Shown: piece after piece, positions 26,327-37,036 of the stretch
How the letters are laid out: each line of letters begins with the position of its first letter
Numbering within the stretch: the first letter of the stretch is position 1
From: Cycas panzhihuaensis
Lineage: Eukaryota; Cycadophyta
Length of the DNA: 64,000 nt
Direction: 5' to 3'
Assembly (NCBI GenBank): GCA_023213395.1
Contig: CM041465.1
Span: 245,961,741-246,025,740 of the forward strand
Notes under the pieces: generated by a model
The model's database searches: none
The model's input: the letters and a program-made list of their open reading frames with translations, nothing else
What the model was told of the DNA's origin: nothing
Position numbers and translations under genes: made by a program

Positions 26327-26775
26327 TTTTAAAATAAGGATCAAAATTGCTCTGATACCATGTTAAAATATAGAAGATGAAATAATAATAAACTCATGAG
26401 TATGTATACATAATAAATTAATCAATATAACTATCAAATATCAAACATGTAAAGTAAGCACTATAAGATAGACACCAAGATTTGTATGTAGAAAACCCAT
26501 TGTGGGAAAGACCATGAGAGAAGATGGAGTTAGGATTTTACTTATGATCATAAGGTTTACATATTTCTCCTCTCTCCTTTTTCAAATTATTAAGTGGTGA
26601 GTATACATATAAATAGTGAGATCACCTTATGAGTAGCTTATCAAATGTAAAGAGCCCTTACATCATCCAATAAAGGGATAGTATGGATATGTGTGCATCA
26701 CACATATCACAAAGTAGGTAAATGGTGGAAAGTATAGGTGTATAATAAACCTATATTAAACATTATGTTTTAACA
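26327..26775 (-). repeat. LARD copy 3, 3' LTR
   Basis: 449 bp. The embedded PBS-like string (TGGTATCAGAGC on the minus strand) is at 26349-26360. Its left terminal TG has decayed to TT. Confidence 0.78.
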
Positions 26776-26791
26776 CCCCACACCCCCACCC
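26776..26791 (-). promoter_or_regulatory. Polypurine tract of LARD copy 3
   Basis: CCCCACACCCCCACCC on the plus strand, directly inside the 3' LTR, is the minus-strand purine primer. Confidence 0.72.
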
Positions 26792-29700
26792 AATAATGTT
26801 TAATGTTCTTGAATCTTGATCTCAAATCTTGTAGTCTTCATATCTTTAACCTGTATGCTAGAACCTGTATCCTATAATTGTAACATATATCATATATCAT
26901 GTATGTAGTATCACTTGTAATAATATGCATATTTCCATCAAATATTAACCTATATAAAACTAACATAAATGGAGTATTTTATGCATATCTATATATCTTT
27001 ATATGTATGACTACTTTCAATCGACATTAAGTTGGATGATCAACATTTGATTAACCATCAAATTAATAATCAAGCAAAATGATATATGAGTAAATATAAA
27101 ATAATATCCATCTACCAAAATACATGGGTGACCAACTATTATAATTGCTAGTTCTTTAGGAAATCACTTTAAATACATGGTTCATCATTCTCCCAAATTG
27201 CTTGTAAGACCAACACAATTGAGTATGTTATGTCAAAGTAACATCAGCTAGATCAAGTCGACAACTGAATCTCATCTTAAATAATTAACTTTGGGAATAG
27301 ACCAAACTACCTGGCTAAGGCAAGTTAACTATAATAAGGTAAATTATACTCTAATTAATTAACATTGATAACTAGGTGGATTATAAAATTTGCTTCAATA
27401 ACCAAGTGATTTGTATGCTTAGTTAGGGGTTTTTCCATACACTAAACCAAATGTGATGTTGTGAAGGGGGAAATGAATAACCATCATATCAAGGATGTCT
27501 CATGTCACAAATTCATAACATGTTTCACTTAATAAAAAAATTTCAATTGAAATGGGCCTCGAGATATCATAAATAGGCCTTGAGATATTTGATTTTAAGC
27601 CAAGCTTTAATTTTCATCCATTATTCCTAAAAAATAACATTATTATCATATTTATAGCCATAATATTACATTAAAATTAGCTAAATGTTTCCTAAAAATA
27701 GATATAGAATTCATTTAGAATGAGGTTTAGAGCTATTGCATCAACTTTACCATTAAATTTCTTTATCATTTACTATCCAAAGCAGGTCGTGTACCACTCA
27801 TTTTGATTATCTTGAAGTCTTCTTTTGAATGCAATAGATGACACCTAATTCTAACACACAAGTGATGGGATATCAATAAAAGTGTGATTGTGACCTATGA
27901 AAAAGTGCATAATCCTTATGAAAATAGTGACAGAACTAAAATTTTATTAAATGCCAAATATACATTTTAGAAAATAAAAAATCATCTAATTCAGATTATA
28001 GTAATTTAAAGTTATCTCCTTTGAGGATTAACCCCTGATCATATAGGCTCTCCATATGACTGCCTATTGAGATCTAAGGGGCTAAACTCAGATTTAAAAA
28101 ATTATGTAATATGATTAAATGTCTAAAACTATATGGAAATTTTTTTAGGGTTTCAAAAATATCAAACTATGAATTCATCATCCATTTACGTATATTAATT
28201 CTATAATACATCCTTCATCGAGGTCACAATTATGATAGGAATTATAACTCATGCATAATACAATATGAGCTTTCGACTACCATACTTCTTTTCTTGGAAA
28301 GAATCTGACTAGGTCTAACATCTAATATGCATTTGGCCTACATGGAAAACAAAACCTGTAATGATCTTATATAGGAGAAATCTAGTAGATGATTCCTCAA
28401 ATTAGAGGTTTCCCATAAATAATTATCAGTCACATTAAGGAGTCTATTGTGGTATGAGCAATGTGTGAGTTTCAGTATGAGGTACAATACTTAATGTGTT
28501 TGCTTTATATAGGTTCTTTCTATGGAGGATTTAATTCACCATAACTAGGCATAAATAAGGGCATCATGAGATAGAAGGGCCAAATGTAATATGAAGGTTA
28601 TACTCTACTTTCATACATAACAAGTGGCAAGTATGGAATAGGGGTGCAATGAGAAGCCGGTTAATGGACTTATTCCCTATAGCGTATGTCTATAAGTAGG
28701 TTATATATAACTTATCTAGCAAAGAGTATATATATAATTGGAACAAGCATGATTTCGGCTAAATGCTTCTTTGTTTCTTCTTCATAAGGCATGGTGACAT
28801 ATTTTCCTTTGACTGTTATCCAGGCAGGATAACCAAGGAGTGTGAGCTCTACAAATTCTATAACAAAATTATCGTGGCATAGAACTATGGCTGGTAGGTA
28901 AATAACATGACTATGTGCTTATATCTCTAGTTTTTATCCATTGTTCCCATTGAGGGTTTATATTTGATATAATAGCCATATGCTTTTGACCTGAAAACCT
29001 TTAATGTAATACTTCCTTTAACTGAGTTCATCTCCAAAATCTCTTAAGAATGATGCCCTCGGTATAATTTGGTAAGTTGGGACTTTGATTATTTCTATTA
29101 AACTAACATATTCAAATCTTTGACAATAATCTCATAACATTGTGTGTAAATTTTTCATGCTATAATTAAGTAATTTGTTCATATATATACCATGCATTGA
29201 TTCAAAGTAGCTTGACATATAATCAAACCATTCAACATGTAAATTCATTATGCCATCATCATATGTTTTGATATTTCATCATTGATAGATAAATAGTCAT
29301 GGACCATAAACAATTCATGCTATGTATATGTAAATTATCCATATACTATAATAAAATAATTACCCTTATAAACATGTAATTTGTTGTAATTATTACATGC
29401 CACATACCTTTTATATTGTCATTAAGACACCTGTCAATATGCTATTATACATGCCTATTACCTACTAATCTAACTCATGGAGTAAATGTTATATTCTAAC
29501 AGCGAATCTCATTCTGATAGGCTCACAAATGCCTCTAGAATGATTTGTGAGTGACAATGAATATATTAATGGGCATTCACAAAAGCCTTCACTTATGGAC
29601 TAAATATAATATGTTGTCGACTACTATGAATACTTGCATGCTATATGTATATAGTGCACCTACATGCATAAATGAATGTTTGTCCACAATAAAAATTATA

Positions 29701-29915
29701 GATCAATATACCATCAATATCTACTATATCTATCCCATATACAACTTGACTAGCTTCATGTGCCCTGTAATCTATCACACATGTCACTAGCATATGTATA
29801 TTCTAGCTCATAAAAAAATACCTCATATCTAGCTCTTGCCATGGGATTGATAGGCTTGATTGACATGATCTTCACCTCACCATAGCAGCTTGGATTCGAC
29901 TCTACTCTAATACTA

Positions 29916-30365
29916 TGTTAAAATAAGGATCAAAATTTCTCTGATACCCTGTTAAAATATGAAAGATACAATAGTAATAAACTCATGAGTATGTATACAT
30001 AGTGAATTAATCAACATAACTATTAAACATAAAATACATAACATAAACACCACAATATGGACACTGAGATTTATATATGGAAAACCCATGTGGGAAAAAC
30101 CATGAAAGAAGGTGGAGGTAGGACTCCACTTATGATCATAAGGTTTATATATTTCTCCTCTCTCCTTCATAAAGTTCTTAAGTAGTGAGTGTACAGATAT
30201 ATAGTGAGTTCACCTCATGAGTAGCCTATTAAATGTAATGAGCTTTTATATCATCTAATAAAGAGATATCATGGACATATATACATATCTCACATATTTC
30301 AAAGTAGGTGAATGGTGGGAAGTATAGGTTTACAATAAACCCACGTTAAACATTATGTTTTCATA
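29916..30365 (-). repeat. LARD copy 3, 5' LTR
   Basis: 450 bp, starting TGTTAAAATAAGG. The embedded PBS-like string (CTCTGATACCC) is at 29939-29949 and the true PBS (CTCTAATACTA) sits just outside at 29905-29915, followed by a GATTCGAC stretch resembling a tRNA T-arm complement. Confidence 0.78.
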
Positions 30366-30370
30366 GAGTA

Positions 30371-33090
30371 GGGGGGCATACCTATAACCCTAAAAAATTA
30401 TATATGGTTAAAGATTTATGTCTATTCGAGTCTAAGTCTTAACTTGATAATGGAATCCTTCAATAAATTAAAGTTAAATGTGAACTTGAGGATCAAATCC
30501 CACTTGTAATATAAATAAGAAAGTGAATAGTGTCTCTTATTGTGATGATTGGATTAGACTACTTACACATCTTAAAATTTTTATCCATTTCCTAAATGTT
30601 AGGGTATTAGTCATGATAAACCTTGAGAGTATACTTAACATTTAAGGAAAAATATAAGTTTGTAGATTGGGTCTTACCCTAGATGTATATGAGGATTTCC
30701 TATCTAAATATTATGCCATTAAAGCCTTTAATATATAGGAGTGGTGCATAATGTATAGATGGTAATGATTTTCTATATCCTTAAGGATAAATTTGATGTC
30801 ATTGATGTTGAGGAAGTGGATGTTGTTATGGGTTTTCAATGGTTGTACTTAATATGAACTTACTCCACCAACTTTCTAAAGAGAATCTTGTCATTTAAGA
30901 AAGGGGGTTATGAGTATACTAGTGAATTCTTGGCTCTAGAAAAGATTAAGATAGTTGGCTCTAGTTAGATTAATAAAATTTTAAGGAAATGTCACTTTGA
31001 GTTTATGGCTCATCTATATTGCATGTATACAAACCTTGATGACCTCAATAAGACCAAGTCTTAAGGATCCTAAAACTACTCTAAAGCATAAGGTCATTTT
31101 TCAAGGCTTACGTAAGGGATTATCACTAGACAAAGAATTGGAATATATCATCAAGCTTGATTGATTAAAGGTCTTATAGTAGTTTACCCTTATAGACATG
31201 GACATTGTTAGAAATAAAAGGTCGAGAGGCTTGTATAATGGTTATTTGAAATAGGAATTATTGTTCTAAGAAAGAGCCACCTGCGATGCACTAGTTATCC
31301 TAACTAGGAATAATGATAAGTCCTATTGTCTCTGTATTATTTATTATAGGGAATTGAATCACTTAACAATAGAAAAGTAAATTTCTAATGACTTGTTGGT
31401 TGAGCTACATGGGGTCAAGTACCTCTGTAAGGGTGACCTTGATTAGGGATCTATTAGGTCCTAATTTGGTTCTAATATTAGGAGAAGATAATCTTTTAGA
31501 CTCATTAGGGTTGTTATTAGTTCTAATTAGTGCCTTTTGGGTTTTGCAATACTCCAACTATATTCCAAGCATTAATGAACAAGGCATTTGGTAAGTTCCT
31601 CCATGAATTTATCCTTATCTTTCTTTATAACATCTTGATTTATAATAGATTATTAACATCCCATTTGAAGCATTTAGATATTGCACTTAATATCTTTAGC
31701 CAAAGAGAAGTTGTATACCAAAGAATCTAAGTGTGAAGCTAATGGGATATTCTTATAGTATCTTAGCCACATCATTTCAATAGAAGGTATACATATAGAT
31801 CCTATTAAGATTAAGGTAATATTTGAATGGCCTATTCTTAAATCTCTTAAGAAGCTTTATGGATTCTTAGGATTAGTGGTATTTTACCATAGATTTATAA
31901 GAAATTTCTCCTCTATAGCTTAGCCCTTGACTAACTTTACTAAGAAGGATGTTTTTATTGGTCTATTGAGGCATAAAAATCCATTGATGACCTTAAAGAG
32001 GGCTTCATTTCCATCCCAATGTTAACTACCCCTAATTTCTTAAAGTCTATTATTATTAAATGTGTGATACCTCTTGATTTAGATTGTGTCTCATACTTAC
32101 ATAGGGGAAAGGTGTATGTCTACTTAAAGTAAATAGACCTATGACTTTGAAATTATATATAAGAAGGAGAAGGAGAACGTGGTGGTAGATGCTTTATCAT
32201 GCCAAGATGAGACTCCTACTTTTAATGCCATCTTTTCTAACTAACCCTATTAATTAGAGGATCTTCTTTAGGACTATAAAAATGATTATGCTATACTCCC
32301 ACTTAGAGAAGACATCATAGATAGAAGGGAGGGGAAGGCTTGGTTAATCAGGAATGGTACCATCTTCTTTAGAGATTGTGCCTACTTTAGAAATGGGTCC
32401 CCTGTTATTTAGAAGGAACTTGTATATGGATATATATCCCCTTATGCAAGGCATGTGGGATACTAAAAAATGTATAAGAATAGAAGGTCCAAATTCTATT
32501 AGTAGAATATGAAAATGGAAAAATTAAAGTTTGTTATTAAGTAGGATACTTATTAGCATAATAAAATAGAAGCAGTTTGATTGCCAAGACTTCTTCACCC
32601 AAATTCCATTCCTAATCAAAAGTAGGAAGTGGTATCCATGGACTTTATCTTATGATTACTTCAATTAGATAATAAGGATGAAATGTTTATTATAGTGACT
32701 CTTTTAACTAAGTATAGTCATTTCATTGCCATGACCAAATTAGGATTAAATGCTCCTAAAATTACTAAGCCATACTTTAAATATATCTTCAAGGAGTATG
32801 GGATACCAGAATGCATCAAATATGATAAGGACTATATATTCCAAAGTAATTTTTGGTAAGAATACCTCATGCTAGAAGGGGTAAAATTTAATATGAGTAC
32901 AACTTATCATCCTTATATAGATGGGTAAATAGAGATCATAAATAAATGTTTAGAAGCGTATTTAAGGATGTACATAAGGGCTAAGTAGAATAAGTGAGTG
33001 AAATGGTTACATGTGAAATAATACTAGTATAATATAACATATTATTTAGCCATCGAGATGACCTCATTGAAAGTATTATATGGTTATTAA
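30371..33090 (+). pseudogene. Ty3/gypsy pol remnant, copy 3 (protease to integrase core)
   Basis: Same pol as copies 1 and 2 (PFGFCNTPTIFQALMNKAF at 31530) and the only one with integrase core: the stretch after 32630 reads KDEMFIIVTLLTKYSHF-IAMTK, EYGIPECIKYDKDYIFQSNF, STTYHPYIDG and a SLKVLYGY end near 33075. In relatives the core is DRLTKYSHF, SDRD, TAYHPQTDGQTE and PF-x-x-LYGY. It loses about 160 bp around the RT/RNase H junction near 32137. It ends abruptly at a minus-strand copia LTR (33092), which therefore inserted into, or recombined with, the integrase. Confidence 0.9.
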
Positions 33091-33091
33091 T

Positions 33092-33404
33092 TGTCAGTTA
33101 TTATACTAGGTTCAAAATTGTGAACACAAAATAATTTAGGTGGAATTGGTCTACTTTCAAATCTTTTCTATTCATTTATAATACTTAGATGCTAATGTAC
33201 AAGTTGGCATATAGATATATATAAGCAAGATTGATAATGGTCTATGAATGACTTGTAACTAACTTAACATATATTAAATACCTATGAAAGACCTAATATA
33301 ACTCCTAGACATGTGTCACCAAGTGAATGATGACTATATGACTCACAAATTATCTGATTAGCTTACTAAACTTATTAGGACACATAACCCTAACAATGTA
33401 AACA
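33092..33404 (-). repeat. 3' LTR of minus-strand copia element
   Basis: Lies between the gypsy integrase end and the copia polypurine tract. Plus-strand edges TGTCAGTTATTATACTAGG and CATAACCCTAACA (33395) or TGTAAACA (33404) give TG...CA termini. The 5' partner is not present in the window, so the right edge is uncertain by about 10 bp. Confidence 0.5.
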
Positions 33405-33410
33405 TTTATT

Positions 33411-33430
33411 CTAATGGTCCCTCTTAATAT
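33411..33430 (-). promoter_or_regulatory. Polypurine tract of minus-strand copia element
   Basis: The minus strand reads ATATTAAGAGGGACC, immediately after the polyprotein end that contains IFTKPLAKNKF, the usual copia C-terminus. Confidence 0.65.
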
Positions 33431-33957
33431 TTACATTAGTTTTAATGCTAATACAAAATATAAATTTGTTCTTAGCTAAGGGTTTGGTGAAGATATATGT
33501 CAGGTACTCTTTAGTAGATTTATATAAGAGTTGACCTCTTTATTTTGTATTTGCTCTTAAAAGAAATGTTGGTATGCCTTAATGTATTTAGTATAAACAT
33601 GGAACACTAGATTCTTAGTAATCTTCATTATACTCTAATTATTATAATACATAGTGGTCATCTCTTCCTAATGAAGTCCTAAATCACCAAGGACCTATAT
33701 CAAATAAATGGTCTCACAAGTTGTGATTACATCTTTATAATGTTATTCAATAGAGGATAATGCAATATTAGGTTGCTTCTCACTACTTTAAGTGACAACA
33801 ATTGAACCCAAAATTAAAGTAATAACTTAAAGTAGACCTATTTCTATTAATACATCAAGCCCAATTAAAATCTAAATACTCCTTTCAGCTTAAAATAATT
33901 ATTTTAGATGAACTTGAATCCATAGTATAGAGTTTCCTGCAAGTATTTGAGGATCTT
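33431..33957 (-). pseudogene. Ty1/copia RNase H and RT C-terminus (left part of an interrupted pol)
   Basis: On the minus strand this continues the RT from the far side of the inserted element: the sequence at 33957 reads NKILKYLQETLYYGFKF, relatives having KRILRYLKGTxxxGI. It then passes through RNase H, very decayed, to the terminal IFTKPLAKNKF near 33490. Separated from its N-terminal part (37037-39640) by the gag-only element at 33963-37031. Confidence 0.85.
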
Positions 33958-33962
33958 ATTTA

Positions 33963-34293
33963 TGTTAGAATATTAATATATTAGAGAAAAATAAGGAGAT
34001 AATTAGCTAATATGCATTTATTTATATAAGACACAAAAGTGGTGGAACCCATACTAAAACTAAATTCTACTATATAAGGACATCATTAGTATATAAGATT
34101 ATATATTATATAACATATTTCATAGTATATAATACTTTAAAAATAAAAAATAAAGATATCTTGTGATACCATTTATGATCTTGGTATTACTTTGCTTGTT
34201 TTACTCTGTTATCAATTTATTTAATTTAGTCCTTTACTATTCTATCAATTAGATTTCTAACATGGTATCAAAGTGAATTTATAAATTCTAACA
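33963..34293 (+). repeat. 5' LTR of nested gag-only element
   Basis: 331 bp, TGTTAGAATATTAATATATTAG to AAATTCTAACA. A second PBS-like string (CATGGTATCAAAGTG) starts 33 bp before the end, inside the LTR. The matching string is also present in the 3' LTR, which proves that it belongs to the repeat. Confidence 0.85.
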
Positions 34294-35839
34294 TGGTATT
34301 AAAACTAAGTTTAAAGAAAGGCCTTGTTAATTGAAGTAATTCCATTTGTAGGTGATTCTATTGAGACCATTTGCCAGGTTGGAAGACCATTTGCCATTTG
34401 TTTGTGAAATAATAACCTCTATTCAAGTCCATTTAATCCCATTTGAAGTTGTTATGTATATATATACTTAAGGGCTAAAAAAGGTTGTTTGTCCCATTTG
34501 AGCCTATTTATGAAATGTTTAACTTTGTTTGATACCATTGTTGGTTTAACCAAACTCTGTATCTTTGATCCTTTATTGATCCTATACCTGAGTAACTATG
34601 TTTATTAATATTTAAAGTTTTCCTTTGTGTGTAGTTTGTACTTACCTTTGTATAAGTTATTAATATCTTTGCCCTCTCCATGGTGAGTGATTGACACCTG
34701 TATATCTCTTTTGTACATAAAGATCTTATAATTATGTATCAACATTGCATGCTACTTTTGTTATTCTACTCCTCTAATTGAGATATCATATTTGTAACCT
34801 CAAGTATATCGATTAAACCCCTCTATCTACATTATACGAAGTATGTATATGATTCAAGTCACTTGGCTAGCTATCATTCTCTATTATGATTAAGTGAATG
34901 TATGACTTTACTTGACTATGTATCAATGTACTATGTTACCTCAATGCACTACTACTTTATGGCTTCTCATCTATTGTGACCAAGTGAAGGTTGAAGTGAT
35001 CTTAGTATGTGTGCTTATTGGCTATGAATATGACACGTGGGGATACTCCAACATAAAGATCATGACAACTTCCTATATAGATATCAAAGTCACTTCTTTC
35101 ATTCCTCACCTAATCAAATCTAAAGTTCTAATAGAAACTTATTTGAAAGTTGATTGATTTTTAATAAAAAATAAAAATTTACAGTCACTCATTAATGAAT
35201 GGTTAAAGGTCAAGTATATTTAGAATATTCCACCTTAGCTTAATTTTTGTTCACAAAGGGTTTTTGTAATTAAACCCAATTAAAATTTTATTTGAGATCT
35301 ACTAACCCCTCAATGGTTAATCCCTTAATCTTATACAACTTTGACATGACCAACCACTAGTCAATGAAAAGGGCTAAACCCTAACAAATTCAATTTCATT
35401 TTTCATAAAGAGGTAACTATAGTATTTTGTTAATATCTATTCAACTAGGAGTCTATTTTTCAAACTATCTAAACCATTAGAATCTTGACTTAGAGTACTA
35501 CATTTTGAGCTATGATTTGAAATATTTTAATGCTATCTTGATAGAGAAATTTTAATTCAAAGTTAATGCATTATACTAGGATCATGAGAGAAAATTGAGA
35601 AACAAAATGCATACAAGTTAACATACTAAGTATAATGAATTATTGTACTTACTTGATCATACTTGTGGTTATTTTTTACACTTAAAATTTATTTTTTCTA
35701 GTAAAAGAGAATCACACCTTACTTGTAATCAATAAATTTATGAGATGTTGTTTCTAAAGAATATAAAGTTCTAGAATCTATTTATCATACTATTGAATTC
35801 AAACTTGATTAATAATAAAAAGTGTTAGAATTTAAAAAT

Positions 35840-36705
35840 AAAGATATTAAAGCACTGAGTTACATCTTCTCTACTTTGGATGGTAATATATTCTCTCATG
35901 TATATCATGCTACTACTTCAAAGGAAACATGAGATATTTTGAAATCTATTTTTTCTCCAAATATTAAGTCACTTGATGAAAAATTAGTGATTATTGAATA
36001 CAAAAATAAATTAGAACATGTTGATGAACCTATTACCTCAATAGCTTGTTTGAGAGGAAAAATTAGAAAACCAAATTCTTAAGGAAATTCTCAAATTTTA
36101 TCTTAAGGTAATATTACAAGTAATTAAGATTCTCAAGAAAATACCAAAGTTCATATTGAAAAGGTATGCTAGAAACATGATGAAAAGGTATGTCAAGAGA
36201 ATATGGTTGATAACATTATTGATGAATGTACTATTAAATCTACTATTGATGAAGTTACTACTATTGAGTATGTTAAATGTGATGAAGTTGTTATTAAAGA
36301 ATCCATTGATTATTTTGATTATTTAAATGATGGTAATAATATACAAGTTGATAAATTTAAATAGATTATGATTGAGTCTAATTTAAGAGACATTCTTATG
36401 TTCTAGAATGATGAAGATGAAGCAAAATATAAAGAAGTTGAAATAAAAGTTCCTCAAATAGTTTACTTGATTGCATCTAGAAAGATTTAGTATGACATTG
36501 AGAATGTTATATAGTTGATGAAGAACCTAACTTTACAAATCAAAATGAAGCATATTGATATCAAGCATCATCGCTACATTCAAGAGTTAATATGACAAAA
36601 ACAACTTCAAGATCAAATTGAAGAGCAAATACCAAATATTATTTCTAGGAAATTTCTAAAGATCAAGTATTAGAAATTCAAAGAAACATCTACATTTCAA
36701 AATGT
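35840..36705 (+). pseudogene. Copia-type gag remnant
   Basis: The plus strand reads ALSYIFSTLDGNIFSHV, then TTSKETxDILKSIF, matching the copia gag signature (AL-x-x-I-x-x-A/T-L-D ... A/TSKEAW-x-x-L). A long acidic, Asp/Glu/Ile-rich region follows (for example DECTIKSTIDEVTTIEYVKC) with in-frame stops at 36110, 36170, 36362 and later. No zinc knuckle or protease is seen. The acidic tail recalls that of the gag-only element at 20580-20828. Confidence 0.65.
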
Positions 36706-36707
36706 AC

Positions 36708-36719
36708 ATTAAGGGGGAG
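36708..36719 (+). promoter_or_regulatory. Polypurine tract of nested gag-only element
   Basis: ATTAAGGGGGAG directly before the 3' LTR. Confidence 0.85.
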
Positions 36720-37031
36720 TGTTATAATATTAATATATTAGAGAAAAGAAAGTAGATAATTAACTAATGCACATTTATCTATGTAAGATACAAAAGTGGT
36801 GGACCCACACTAGAAACAAATTATACTATATAAGTACATCGTTAGTATATGAGATTATGTATTGTATAGCATGTAATGTTAAAAAAAAGAAAGAAAAGGT
36901 ATCTCATAATATCATTTATGATCCTAGTATTATTTTATTTTCTTTATTATTTATTCACTTAATTCACTCATTTACTATTATGCCAATTATATTTCTATCA
37001 TGGTATAATAGTGAATTCATAAATTCTAATA
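36720..37031 (+). repeat. 3' LTR of nested gag-only element
   Basis: 312 bp, TGTTATAATATTAATATATT to AATTCTAATA. Aligns with 33963-34293 over its length, including the PBS-like string at 37001-37011, with small indels. Divergence is substantial, so the insertion is old. Confidence 0.85.
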
Positions 37032-37036
37032 GTTTG

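Larger units (their letters stand above)
26327..30365 (-). mobile_element. LARD-type non-autonomous LTR retrotransposon, copy 3
   Basis: The best-preserved copy, 4039 bp: 3' LTR 26327-26775, polypurine tract 26776-26791, internal region, PBS about 29905-29915, 5' LTR 29916-30365. The target-site duplication is perfect: GAGTA at 26322-26326 and 30366-30370. Internal sequence runs 3.1 kb without recognisable gag or pol, longer than a TRIM and typical of large retrotransposon derivatives. Scattered short open frames in both directions (for example 29551-29790 on the plus strand) are not convincing genes. Confidence 0.83.
26191..32626 (+). repeat. Tandem segmental repeat, copy 3
   Basis: About 6.4 kb, starting with the same gag string as copies 1 and 2. 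It has a private deletion of about 160 bp near 32137. It alone continues past the repeat boundary (about 32626) into the integrase core, which shows that the original gypsy element lies on this side. Confidence 0.85.
33963..37031 (+). mobile_element. Gag-only non-autonomous LTR element nested in copia RT
   Basis: 3069 bp: 5' LTR 33963-34293, PBS 34294-34305 (TGGTATTAAAAC, decayed TGGTATCAGAGC), leader with the copia leader block near 35371-35520, gag remnant about 35840-36705, polypurine tract 36708-36719, 3' LTR 36720-37031. Flanks ATTTA (33958-33962) and GTTTG (37032-37036) match as a 5-bp duplication with two G-to-A changes. The copia RT frames on either side join in phase at this point. 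No protease, integrase or RT inside. Confidence 0.85.

Noticed and set aside
29551-30170. Short frames near the LARD copy 3 5' LTR, including one inside the LTR
   Set aside because: On the wrong strand or inside LTR sequence, and not preserved in copies 1 and 2.
10947-30365. Three independent LARD insertions
   Set aside because: All three have the same insertion site and target duplication within the same gypsy sequence, so they are one insertion that was duplicated.
34912-35157. 81-codon plus-strand frame in the nested element's leader
   Set aside because: No similarity and not placed like gag, which begins near 35840.
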